Made by a program: the position numbers and the translations under genes
The notes under the pieces: model-generated
What the model saw: only the letters and a program-made list of their open reading frames with translations
Database searches by the model: none
What the model was told of the DNA's origin: nothing
In this document: positions 43,525 through 52,361 of the stretch, piece by piece
Layout: each line of letters opens with the position of its first letter
Position numbering within the stretch: position 1 is the stretch's first letter
Source: Streptomyces sp. AP-93
GTDB taxonomy: Bacteria > Actinomycetota > Actinomycetes > Streptomycetales > Streptomycetaceae
Assembly (NCBI RefSeq): GCF_022808175.1
Contig: NZ_JALGBX010000033.1
Span: forward strand, 1 to 64,000
Length of the DNA stretch: 64,000 nucleotides
Direction of reading: 5' to 3'

Positions 43525-44761
43525 CCCTCAGGGCATCGCCCAGTCGGGCGATGCCCTGACGCAGGTCCGCCTCCCGGGCGCTGAGGCTGATCCGCACGCA
43601 CCGGCGGCCGTGCTCGACGGCCTCCGGCGACGTGGTCCCCGCGAAGAAGTACGAGCCAGGGACCACGAAGGTGTGCCGGTCCTTCATGAGGTCGTAGAGC
43701 CGCAGGTCGTCGAACCACGGCTCGTCGATGTGCAGCCACGAGAACATGCCGCGCGTGCCCTCGTGCAGGTACCAGCGCAGGTCCGCGGGAAGGTCCTCGC
43801 GGAACAGCTCGGAGGCCAGCTCCCAGCGCGCGGTGTAGAAGGGCTGGATGGTCCCGGAGACGATCTCTCCCAGCTCGTCGCCGCTCTTCAGGGCCTGCGC
43901 CACCGCGTACTGGGCGAGCCGGGGGGCGTGGAGGACCGTGTTCCCGAGGAACGCGACCATGTCCTTGACGACCTCGGCCGGTCCGATCGCGATCCCGAGG
44001 CGCTCGCCGGGCAGCCCCGCCTTGGAGAAGCTGAAGCAGTTGAGCACACCGTTCTCCGGGGGCGGCGGCGTGTGGGTGACCGCGATGCCGGGGAACGGCT
44101 CTCCGTAGGCGTTGTCCACGATGGTCAGCGCGTCCTGCGCACCGGCGACCTTGATGATCGTGTCGAGTTCCGCCTGGGTCAGCGAACGGCCCGTGGGGTT
44201 GCTGGGATTCGACGCGAGGAAGACGCCGGCACCCTGCGTCTGCTCCACCGCCGCCGTGTCCAGCACGTAGCGGAAGCGGTGGTCGCCGGAGTGGACGACG
44301 TCGCTGGGTATGCCCACCAGGCTCTTGTGCAGGCTCGACGCCTCGTAGCCGGTGTAGTCCGGCAGCGCGGGTAGGACCAGGGACCGTTCACCGGCCGTGG
44401 ACTGCCCGGTGTAGAGCGCTCCGGCGATGAAGCAGAGCATCTGGCTGCCGGGGCCGACCATGACGTTGGAGGCGTCGATGTCCCAGCCGAGGCGCTGGTT
44501 GAAGTACTCCACGACCGCGTCGAGGAGCACCGGAAGCCCCCGGGACGGCCCGTAGCTGCAGCTGAGCCCCTCGAAGTCGGCGTCCAGCGCCTGCCGCACG
44601 TGCCGCTGCCAGAAGGCGGTCAGCTCGGGGAGGGGCGCGGGGTTGCCGATGCCGAGGTTCAGCCAGTTGTGGGGCGAATGGCTCGTCACCGCCGCGATGT
44701 CGTCCATGATGACGCGCAGCCCCGACATGGAACACATCTTGTCCCCGATGGACGACCTCAT
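43511..44761 (-). CDS. Class I/II aminotransferase, valine-pyruvate transaminase-like
   Basis: 416 residues from ATG 44761, which overlaps the TE stop (ATGA); ATG 44737 with GGGGA is an alternative. Fold-type I pattern: LNLGIGNPAPLPEL, SNPSNPTGRSL, IVDNAYGEPFPG and the PLP-Lys in SFSKAGLPGERLG. The overall text resembles AvtA-like valine-pyruvate aminotransferases. It may convert an alpha-keto acid to a building block for the NRPS, or aminate a polyketide ketone. Last gene of the leftward trio with VOC and TE. Confidence 0.88.
   Translation of the reverse strand: MRSSIGDKMCSMSGLRVIMDDIAAVTSHSPHNWLNLGIGNPAPLPELTAFWQRHVRQALDADFEGLSCSYGPSRGLPVLLDAVVEYFNQRLGWDIDASNVMVGPGSQMLCFIAGALYTGQSTAGERSLVLPALPDYTGYEASSLHKSLVGIPSDVVHSGDHRFRYVLDTAAVEQTQGAGVFLASNPSNPTGRSLTQAELDTIIKVAGAQDALTIVDNAYGEPFPGIAVTHTPPPPENGVLNCFSFSKAGLPGERLGIAIGPAEVVKDMVAFLGNTVLHAPRLAQYAVAQALKSGDELGEIVSGTIQPFYTARWELASELFREDLPADLRWYLHEGTRGMFSWLHIDEPWFDDLRLYDLMKDRHTFVVPGSYFFAGTTSPEAVEHGRRCVRISLSAREADLRQGIARLGDALRVMAS
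43528..43559. terminator. Hairpin terminator inside the aminotransferase 3' end
   Basis: A perfect 14-bp stem (TCAGGGCATCGCCC, 43528-43541, with 43546-43559) and 4-nt loop. It lies just after the C gene stop and within the last codons of the convergent aminotransferase. It can end the rightward S9-PCP-A-C transcript. Confidence 0.75.
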
Positions 44762-45525
44762 CGCACAACCTGCTCTCGGCTCGGTTCGGCTTGCTTCATC
44801 ATGTGGGCCTGGACACGAGCGGCCTGATCGAACACGGCGAAGTGCCCGCCGTCCAGCTCCAGTTGATTGAAGTCGGACGTGGTGTGCAGATTCCACGGCC
44901 CCATCTCAGCGACCCCCGCCCCGCTGTCATGGAGGGCCGGGAAGGCGGTGATGGGCACGTCCAGCGGCTCGTCGCCGGGGAACTCGTACGACTCGTTCAG
45001 ATGGAAGTCCGCGGCCAGCAGCGGCTGCAGGTGCCGTAGCAGCCCGTCCTGCTCCAGCACCGCCTCCGGGGTTCCCCCCAGTTTCCGGAGGGTCTCGCGC
45101 AGGGTGTCGACCGACGCGTTCCCGAGATTCGTCCGGGGCATGGGGATGTGCGGCGCGCGACGGCCCGCGACGAAGAGGTGCCGGGGCATCGGCGCGCCGA
45201 GACGGCGCAGTTCGCGCGCCAGCTCGTACGCGGTCAGGGCACCGGTGCTGTGCCCGAACAGCGCGAAGGGACGGGGCACGGTGTCGAGCAGGACGGGCGC
45301 GAGGTCACGGACGAAGGCGGCCACGTCGTCGTACGCGGCCTCCGCACCGCGCCCTTCCCGACCGGGCGGCTGGACCGGACAGACCGACAGCCCCTCGGGG
45401 GCCGTCGAGGCCCAGGACCGGTAGGAGGAGGCGCCGGCTCCCGCGTGCGGAAGGCAGAGGATGTGCAGCGCGCCCTCGCGTACGGGATAGGGGAACCAGG
45501 GATTTCTCGGCATGGGCCCCCTCAC
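44758..45525 (-). CDS. Type II thioesterase (second)
   Basis: 255 residues from GTG 45525, overlapping the VOC stop by 4 bp. GrsT-like motifs: LHILCLPHAGAGASSYRSW, the nucleophile in LFGHSTGALTAYELA, the Asp in PITAFPALHDSGA, and a His in LDGGHFAVF. Sequence is clearly different from the first TE (35256-35996), so it is not a recent duplicate; one could be the proofreading enzyme and the other the releasing enzyme. Confidence 0.92.
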   Translation of the reverse strand: MRGPMPRNPWFPYPVREGALHILCLPHAGAGASSYRSWASTAPEGLSVCPVQPPGREGRGAEAAYDDVAAFVRDLAPVLLDTVPRPFALFGHSTGALTAYELARELRRLGAPMPRHLFVAGRRAPHIPMPRTNLGNASVDTLRETLRKLGGTPEAVLEQDGLLRHLQPLLAADFHLNESYEFPGDEPLDVPITAFPALHDSGAGVAEMGPWNLHTTSDFNQLELDGGHFAVFDQAARVQAHMMKQAEPSREQVVR

Positions 45526-45974
45526 GCACCGTCGTCGAAGTAGCCGCAGCGGGGAAGGGCAGGGGTGGGGCCGTGCGGCACGGCAGGATCGTCGGTGTAG
45601 ATCTCCAGCCGGATGCCGTCGGGATCGGCAAAGAACAACTGCCCCGCAGAGGCGGCATCTTCACTGCTGCCGTCATCATCCCGAAGAGCCACACCGGCCG
45701 TCCGGAGACGCTTCTCCGCCGCCCGCAGGTCGTCGAGGGTGGCCGCCTCGAAGGAGAGGTGATGCAGACCTGGCCGGTTCACCGGGAACGCGCCGGAGGA
45801 CTGCTCCCACAGAGTCAGCAGGACGACGCCGTCGGATCCCATGAGCGCATAGCGATTCACTGGTCCGGTCGATTGCCGAATGACGTCGAACCCCAGGGAC
45901 CGCCGATAGAAGTCGACGGAACGTTCGAGATTCGTCACGTTGAGTCCCGCACTGCCAGTACTGAGCGCCGTCAT
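45522..45974 (-). CDS. VOC-superfamily protein (glyoxalase/dioxygenase-like)
   Basis: 150 residues from ATG 45974 with an AAAGG ribosome-binding site. Two beta-alpha-beta-beta-beta units: LNVTNLERSVDFYRRSLGFDV and, after PGLHHLSFEA, a metal-type end FFADPDGIRLEIY. Members include glyoxalase I, extradiol dioxygenases and antibiotic-binding resistance proteins such as bleomycin- and fosfomycin-resistance factors. Metal ligands His and Glu appear present. As first gene of the trio it could be a resistance protein or an isomerase. Confidence 0.85.
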   Translation of the reverse strand: MTALSTGSAGLNVTNLERSVDFYRRSLGFDVIRQSTGPVNRYALMGSDGVVLLTLWEQSSGAFPVNRPGLHHLSFEAATLDDLRAAEKRLRTAGVALRDDDGSSEDAASAGQLFFADPDGIRLEIYTDDPAVPHGPTPALPRCGYFDDGA

Positions 45975-46352
45975 GTCCACCTTTCATGCGCTGTAAGAAC
46001 CACGGGCGCGTACGGAATGCCCTGCGCGCGTCGTGAACCGACGGAGCGGGACTGCCGCGACCGGGGGCGATGCGCCACGGATTCGGACAGGAACGTCACT
46101 GCGCCCGCGTCCGAACAGGGGTGTGCTTTCGGACCGCCCTCCCCCTGCGTATACGTTCGCGATCATATGACATGCGAGGTTGCCACGCTGGGTCGCGGAC
46201 CCCCGAATTTCTACAACATCCGCCCTGCGACCGCCGGTTCGACCAGCGACAACAACAACTGAGTCCATTTTCACGACACTTACAAGACCCCACACCCAAC
46301 CACTCCATCGTCCCCCCACACCCCCACGTCTCGAACTATCCGAAATCATTGG
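45975..46352. other. Intergenic stretch at the right cluster edge
   Basis: 378 bp without a gene; contains the promoter of the leftward VOC-TE-aminotransferase operon. The part from 46240 is unusually C/A-rich on the plus strand. No repeat or RNA gene recognised. Confidence 0.4.
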
Positions 46353-47821
46353 CCTCGATCTTTCGTGACGGTCCGTCGGTTTCTTCGGCGGGCCGTTTCG
46401 GCTGTCTGGCCTGATCGCGGGTATGGCGGTGGCCCGGCTGTCGCGTCGGGTGGGCGCCGGGTTCCACGGCTCCGGTCGGGGTGGTGCTGGTTGCGGGGAC
46501 GGGAACGTGCTGGTCAGCCGGGGTTCGGGAGGGCTTCGAGCCGTGCCAGGGCGTTGGTGATCACGTCGGTCCAGGACCAGTGGCGGGCGAACCTCAGGTG
46601 CCGGCGGCGGGCGATGGTGACGAGTTGGGCGGCGGCGGAGAAGAGGCGGCGTCGGAGGCGGCGGGGCTCCCACCTGCGGGTTTCGCCGGTCAGGGCGAGC
46701 ATGGGCATCCATGCGAGCAGGTCGAGGGCGATCTGGACGATCTCCAGCCAGATCTGGCTCTGCGCGGTGTCGTGCAGGGGCAGGTTGCGCAGGCCGGTGG
46801 CGCGGGCGTCACGGATACGGTCTTCTGCGCGTGCTCGCTGGCGGTGCCGCAGCTCCAGTGACGCGATCGGAAGGTCGATGGTGTTGGTGGCGAAGGCGGT
46901 GAGCCGCAGTCCGTCGGCATCGGTGATGCGCAACTGTGCGCCGGGATGGGGCCGTTCCTTGCGGACGATCAGCCGCATTCCCTTCGGCCAGCCCTTGAGG
47001 CAGTCCCCGGTGATCTCGGCGCCCCAGGCCCCGTCCCGGATCGCGCCGCCGGGCTCAACTGCCGCAGTCCAGGCCGGGGCGGGGACCTTGAGTACAGCCT
47101 GGTGAGTCTGCTCGGTGATGGTCATGCCGACCGAGTACGACAGCCACCGGCCGCGCTGGGCCAGCCAGGCGACGAACTCGTGGGTGCCGCCCCCGGAGTC
47201 GGTACGGACCAGCGTCCGTCGGCCCCGCCGGTACTTCTTCGGCAGCTGGGCCAGGGCCAGTCAGGCCGTGGCGATGTGGTCGGCGGCGGTGTTGCTGCCT
47301 GCGTTGCCGGGCCTGAGCAGGCCGGCCACCGGCTCCCCGCTGCCGCCGCTTCCGTGATCGACGAATCCCATCAGCGGATGGTGCCCGAAGGTCTTCTTCC
47401 AGGTCGCGGTGGGGTCGGAGGCTACCGGCCCGAACACGGCCGGCTCGGCACGCAGCATCCCGACATTCCGGCAGGCAGTCCCCGCCCAGCGCGACCGCGA
47501 GCGCCACGTCCAGCAGGATCTTCCCCGGCTCGTGCACCGCCCTCGGACGACGCCACGGCGCAAGCGCCGCCGATACCGCCCGGTCCAGTCCGGCCTTGCG
47601 AACCGTCTCGACCAGCAGCACGGCCCCGGCCTGGGACACCACGGCCCGGCCACCGCCCTCGATGCGGACACGCGGATATGACCCGATACGCTTCTTCACC
47701 TGAGAAATGCCTCCGGCGATGGCAGGAACAAGGACCTCGACAATCCTCATTCTTGCTGGTCAGAGACACTTCTCGCTTACGGGACCACCCGTCGGACAGC
47801 CCGCTTCATGAAAGCGCGAGG
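46353..47821 (-). mobile_element. IS1380-family element, degenerate
   Basis: About 1.47 kb. Ends are imperfect inverted repeats: CCTCGATCTTTCGTGA at 46353 and, reading inward from 47821, CCTCGCGCTTTCATGA. The flanks (TTGG left, TTAG right) are not an identical duplication. The single transposase gene is broken, so the copy is immobile by itself. It marks the right edge of the biosynthetic cluster. Confidence 0.7.
46514..47750 (-). pseudogene. IS1380-family transposase, frameshifted and with internal stop
   Basis: Reads KKRIGSYPRVRIEGGG from 47690 or so, then shifts frame near 47470 (continuing as VGMLRAEPAVFGPVASD), meets an in-frame TGA near 47261, and resumes as ALAQLPKKYRRGRRTLVRTDSG and then MTITEQTHQAVLKVPAP to 46514. 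DDE elements of IS1380 transposases are recognisable (RTDSGGGTHEF). At least two lesions make it a pseudogene. Confidence 0.8.
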
Positions 47822-47930
47822 TTAGGGACTTAACTGACGCGCTTGTGCCGTTCTGTTCCTCCGCCTAGTCTGCGCGGGCGAGTTGATCTAAATACGCCAG
47901 TCGCCACCGGACGGCCGATTAGGAGAGTCG

Positions 47931-48728
47931 ATGAGCACGCCGGGAGCCTCTGTGAGCGACTGGGATCCCTGGCTGGAACGCGCGTTGGAAGCGGCGAGAG
48001 CCGGGACGGACGCTCTCCGGTCGGCCCACGCGGAAGCCAGGATCATCGAGACGAAGTCCGCGCCGGGAGACTTCGTCACCACGGCCGACGTCGCCTCCAA
48101 CGAGGCGATCCTCAAAGTCATCGACGCCTCCGGCACCCAGGTCGGCCTGGTTTGCGAGGACCACCCGGACCGCCCGAGCGACACCGGGCTGCGATGGGTC
48201 GTCGACGCCGTCGACGGGACCGGCAATCTCGCCCTGGGCATCCCGCACTTCGTCGTCAGCATCGCCCTCGAAGAGCGAGTCGAGGACGGCTGGGAACCGC
48301 GCGTCGGCGTCGTGCACGACCCGAACCGCGACGAGGTGTTCTGGGCCGTGGACGGCGGCGGGGCCTGGCTGGGGGACACACGACTGTCGATACGCCCCCC
48401 GTGCCCCGCCGACGATGCCGTCGTGGCCACGGAATACGCGTACACCGCCGAGGGCCGAACCCGTCAGGCGCGCACCCTCACGGCACTGCTGCCGGCCGTC
48501 CGCAGCGTGCGGTCGACAGGAAGCTCGGCCCTCAACCTGGCGTGGGTGGCCGCGGGCCGCCTCGACGCGTTCCTGGAGGACGAGCTGGAGCGCTGGGACT
48601 GGGCCGCCGGAGCGCTCATCTCCCGCGAGGCGGGGGCGGAATGCACCCCCTGGGGCACCGGAGTCCTCTGCGCCGGACCGGCCTTAGCCGCCGAGCTGCG
48701 GGCACTGATCACCACCGAGGAGTTCTGA
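47931..48728 (+). CDS. Inositol monophosphatase-family phosphatase
   Basis: 265 residues. Metal site: WVVDAVDGTGNLALGIP, and the C-terminal ELERWDWAAGALISREAGA. This Mg-dependent family hydrolyses inositol-, histidinol- or sugar-phosphates. A TTA leucine codon at 48684-48686 makes translation depend on the rare bldA tRNA in Streptomyces, a sign of developmental or secondary-metabolism control. It is followed after 3 bp by a Gfo/Idh oxidoreductase gene, an arrangement common in cyclitol or sugar metabolism. It lies just outside the insertion sequence that bounds the cluster, so membership in the cluster is unclear. Confidence 0.9.
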   Translation: MSTPGASVSDWDPWLERALEAARAGTDALRSAHAEARIIETKSAPGDFVTTADVASNEAILKVIDASGTQVGLVCEDHPDRPSDTGLRWVVDAVDGTGNLALGIPHFVVSIALEERVEDGWEPRVGVVHDPNRDEVFWAVDGGGAWLGDTRLSIRPPCPADDAVVATEYAYTAEGRTRQARTLTALLPAVRSVRSTGSSALNLAWVAAGRLDAFLEDELERWDWAAGALISREAGAECTPWGTGVLCAGPALAAELRALITTEEF

Positions 48729-48731
48729 GAG

Positions 48732-49689
48732 ATGCCCGACGCACTGCGGATCGCCGTCGTGGGGTACGGCCAGGTGGCCCGTCTCCACGCCGAAATCACC
48801 TTGGCGGAAAGCCAGATACTCCACCGCGTAGTGGGCCGCGACCCCGACCGGACCGCCGCCTTCGCCAAGGAATTCGACATCGCCCACCACGGGACCTCAC
48901 TCGACGAGGCGCTGACAGACGACGCGGTCGACGCGGTGATCCTCGGATCGCCGAACGACGTGCACGCCGACCAGGCACGCCGCTGCATCCTGGCCGGGAG
49001 CCGGTACTCGTCGAGATCCCGCTCGCCATGTCGGCCGGGGGGCACACGAGCTGGCGGACCTCGCCCGGGCCCGCGGCGTCACCGTCATGGTCGCGCACAC
49101 GCACCGCTACCTCACCGGCCTGCGCGGCCTCCTCGGCGACGTGGCGGCGGGCACCCGGCGCTTCGACGGCGTGCTCGCCCGCTATCTGATCCTGCGCCGG
49201 GACCGCGTCGGGTCGAGCGGCTACGTCCGCTCGTGGACGGACGACCTGCTGTGGCACCACATGAACCACTCGACGGACATGACCCTGGGACTGCTCGGCA
49301 TCACGGACGCGTCCACCGTCGACGTCCAGGTGGCGCACACCCGCCCCGACCCGACATCGGGCAAACCCCTGGACATCACGCTGACGATGACGACGGAGGA
49401 CGGCCGCGTGGGCACGGTCGTCGGCTCGTACACCAACGAGACCCCGCAGGTCTGCGACTACTACCTGGCGGGGGCGGGCCGGACCGTCTTCGTGGAGATG
49501 AACGTCGTCCGGGACCGCGACGGCGTCGCCTACGAGCCGGACGAGCACCCCGAGGACGAGGAGGACCGCGTGCTGCAGAACCGCGAGTTCTTCGCGGCGA
49601 CGAGGGCCAACCGCCCGGCGGCGATCAGCCCCGACACCATCCTCCCCGCCATGGACGTCCTCCAGCGCGCCCAGGACCTGATCAGCTGA
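48732..49689 (+). pseudogene. Gfo/Idh/MocA-family oxidoreductase, two frameshifts (possibly sequence errors)
   Basis: The NAD-binding start LRIAVVGYGQVARLHAEI and SPNDVHADQARRCILAG are in the first frame. The text then continues in a second frame as PVLVEIPLAMSAGG, and in a third as ELADLARARGVTVMVAHTHRYL through DVLQRAQDLIS to the stop at 49689. Both breaks (near 49005 and 49037) are explained by one missing G in a run of G, so an intact gene of about 319 residues may exist in reality. It would oxidise or reduce a sugar or inositol. Confidence 0.75.
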
Positions 49690-50434
49690 CCGGCTTCTCC
49701 CAGACGGAGACGTGCTGGACGCTGTCCTCGGTGAAGGGCCGACGCGTCCAGCCGTCCCAGCGGTCACGCAGCCGCAGCCCGGCGAGCTGGGCCATCAGGT
49801 CCAGCTCGGCGGGCCAGACATACCGAAACGGAATGCTCCGGGCTTCGCCCCGCCCGTCCTCCGTGATCTCGATGTAATGGCAGGTCGCGCCCTGGGGGAC
49901 GGTCGTAGACGGTATAGGCCCGCTCCCTCGGCCCGGCCCGGAACGGGACGAAGTTCTGCCCCGCGGGAATCTTCCGCAGCTCGAGCACCAACACCTCGAC
50001 GACGAAGCATCCGCCGGGCGCGAGATGCGCGGCGGCGTTGCGGAAACAGGCGACCTGAGCCTCCTGGCTCGTCAGGTTCATGATGGTGTTGAAGACGAGA
50101 TAGGCGAGGGAGAAGCCGCCGTCACGCTCGATATCCACCGAGGTCGTGGCGAAGTCCCCGATCGAGACCCCGATTCGCTCTCCCCCGGGCTTGGCGAGCA
50201 TGCGATCGACATGGCCCGGGACATGTCGATCCCGTGCACCGACACCCCCCGCCGCGCCAAAGGCAAGGCAATCCGCCCGGTCCCGCCTCCGAACTCCAAA
50301 GCCCGCCCGTCCCCGGCGAGTTCAGCCAGAATGTCGACGGTCCGCCCGATGACCTCCTCCTGAAACTCGGGACCACGACCATCGTCGTACCGCTCCGCCA
50401 CCTGCTTCGAGAAGCAGCCGTCCGCGTCGATCAT
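49682..50434 (-). pseudogene. Class I SAM-dependent methyltransferase, two frameshifts (possibly sequence errors)
   Basis: From ATG 50434: FSKQVAERYDDGRGP and the SAM loop ALEFGGGTGRIALPLARRG. The frame shifts near 50205 to continue MLAKPGGERIGVSIGDF, then near 49900 to end RDRWDGWTRRPFTEDSVQHV. The second break is an extra C in a run of C. The repaired protein would be about 250 residues of the Methyltransf_25 type. The 3' end overlaps the convergent oxidoreductase gene by 8 bp. Confidence 0.72.
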
Positions 50435-51305
50435 CAGCCGACCGCATCGCCTCGACGACAACCGAACCAGGCCCACACGCACGCCCGTTGGTGTGGCAGC
50501 CCGCCCGGGAGGACGAGGGGGCACGGGGCGAGGGCGGGCGCGGTCCTCGGCGGAGGCGGACTCATGCTGAACACCACCTCATCGGATCTGCTCCGCCGGA
50601 GCTGCGTCCCTCGCCCGCCACACCGGCGTCGACGGCTACCGCGTCCGGACGATGCCGACAACCGGCGCGCCCGCCGGGAGGCGGCGACAGCGCCACCTCC
50701 ACCCGGCCGTCGCCGGTCGTGGCCCGTCGCCGGCCACCCGCGTTCGGCCGGGTGGCCGGTGCGCGGCCCAGCAGATCGAGGAGACGTTCGAAGGCCGCGG
50801 GGTCGAGGGTACTGAAGGAGCAGAGCCGTACGGGGCCGTCCGTCTCCAGCGCCGGCCAGGCGCGCGCCGGCTCCGCTCGTTCCCCCCTGACCCCCGCAGC
50901 GTTCCGCACGGTGACAGTACGAGTGAACCGTTCGGCCCGTCCACTGGTCCTCAGCAGGGCCGACACCTGTACCGGCGGCGCCTCGGACCAGGAGTGGGAC
51001 GAGGGGATCAGCTCCGGGTCCGGGTGGGCGAGGTGGGCATGGCGGGCCGGGCCGAGGCCGAAGGCGGCCGACCACAGCCGGTGCAGGTCCTCCTCGCCGG
51101 TAGCCGCAGCGAACCAGCGCGCGAGCTCCCGGAAGTCCTGCACGGCGCTGGAGGGGCGGCGCCGGGACTCGGCCCCGGAGTCCAAGACGTGATCTCCCGC
51201 GCGTACCGACTCGGCATGAAATGGACCCCAGGCTCGGAACTAGCGCCCCACGATCACTGACACCATCCGTCCCCGTCAGGTAGGTCATAGGTCCCGGGCG
51301 GACCA
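50435..51305. other. Scar region with DUF2397 fragment
   Basis: Apart from the DUF2397 fragment listed separately, no gene is supported in this stretch. Confidence 0.4.
50562..51185 (-). pseudogene. DUF2397 (Wadjet JetA-type) protein fragment
   Basis: A frame of 207 codons whose first third reads FRELARWFAAATGEEDLHRLWSAAFGLGPARH and then a conserved SWSEAPPVQVSALLRTSGR. This matches the middle of DUF2397 (TIGR02677) proteins, which form the JetA-type subunit of some Wadjet anti-plasmid systems. Intact members are about 500 residues; both ends are missing and no jetB, jetC or jetD partner is nearby. The last 80 codons look non-coding. The assignment is from memory of the family pattern. Confidence 0.5.
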
Positions 51306-51782
51306 TTGGAACGGCCAGTCAACAAACGTCAGCTTGCGGTACTTGAGTGGGTGGCGGCGGGGTGTCCCGCCGACGGATGGGAGACCAGTCGCCGAGATCG
51401 CGCAGGAGTCACTCTTCGCGGCGAAGCTGCCGAACACAGACGTCTCGGCGATATCGAAGCGGCAAGCCAGAAGCGCATCCGCTGGGAAGCCGCCATGGAA
51501 GAAGCACGCGTCCAGTACGCCGAGGCGTACCGCGTCGGACACTTCGAAGTGGCCGGACTGGACGTGGTGGCCGTGGTTCCGCTGGGCGAGCGGGTCCATC
51601 CCATCACCGGCCGGCAAGTGTCGTACACGGCCAGCGAGGTGGTCGGCGGGGCCGCGCACGTGGCGGACGCTGACGACATCGCCGAGGTCGCATGGGCGAC
51701 CCTGTCGGAAATCCCGCAGTACATCCCGTACGGACTCTTCGAGCCGGTCCAGCGACATCTGGACGTCGTCCTTCGATCTTGA
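51306..51782 (+). pseudogene. Chimeric remnant with Nudix-type C-terminus
   Basis: 158 codons. The last third, HVADADDIAEVAWATLSEIPQYIPYGLFEPVQRHL, is typical of the C-terminal helix region of streptomycete Nudix hydrolases. The N-terminal part (KRQLAVLEWVAAGCPADGWE) is a helical segment found in small proteins of mobile elements. The catalytic Nudix box (GX5EX7REUXEEXGU) is absent. Probably a deletion fusion of two gene scraps. Confidence 0.4.
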
Positions 51783-52361
51783 CCACGCCAACCAGGACGA
51801 GAATGCCTCTGCACCCCGGAGCAGCAGCCCATGGGCGCGGTGCCCTCTCACGGCGACCCGCACCCTGGTGGGCTCCAGGACCTCTGGACGCGGCCGCTCG
51901 ATTCCTCAGCGAGGGCGCCCCTGAGGCATCCGGTCACCTCAGAGCCGTAGGCCGCCGGCGCGCGCACGACGTTCGTCACAGCCTGGCGGAGGGGACTGAA
52001 CAGGCGAGGGCGCTGTCACTTGTGCACAAGATCCGCCACGCACACTCCATCCACGGATCACACGCCCCGGCCGAGCCCGAAGGCCCGATCGTAGGAGCCG
52101 GCGGCGCAGTGGCGACCACCACTGTCCTTGGCAGGCAAGAGAACTCGACCAGCCAGCGGCCAGATCTAACTACTCGTCAGTAAAGTCAGCAAAAGGTCAG
52201 CATTCGTTCGACCAAACTTGGTAACAGCCTGCAACACATGAGAGTCGACCGCCGGTGTCGAAGGCTCTCGCACCATGCCCGGCGGCCTCCCCTGCAAAGC
52301 CAAAACCGGGAGGCCAGGAGCGAGCACCTCCCCTGGCCCTCGCCTCACACAGAGCAGCAGG
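51783..52361. other. Non-coding stretch
   Basis: 579 bp with no gene that I can support. The short frames look random. Confidence 0.4.

Larger units (their letters stand above)
9473..45974. other. Hybrid NRPS/PKS biosynthetic gene cluster (whole region)
   Basis: About 36.5 kb. Assembly: A-PCP-C, KS-AT-ACP, A-PCP, free PCP, free A, two free C, two type II TEs. Tailoring: PhyH, two TauD-type oxygenases, P450, two aminotransferases, hydrolase-LamG, S9 peptidase, HAD phosphatase. Sugar or nucleoside part: GT2, PIG-L deacetylase, BadF-type kinase, GH4 glycosidase, APH kinase, nucleoside phosphorylase. Export and immunity: MFS and a TetM/OtrA-type GTPase. No SARP, LuxR, LAL or TetR regulator gene was found inside. 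Edges are set by insertion-sequence remnants on both sides; the true boundary could be narrower, or wider on the right. Confidence 0.85.
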
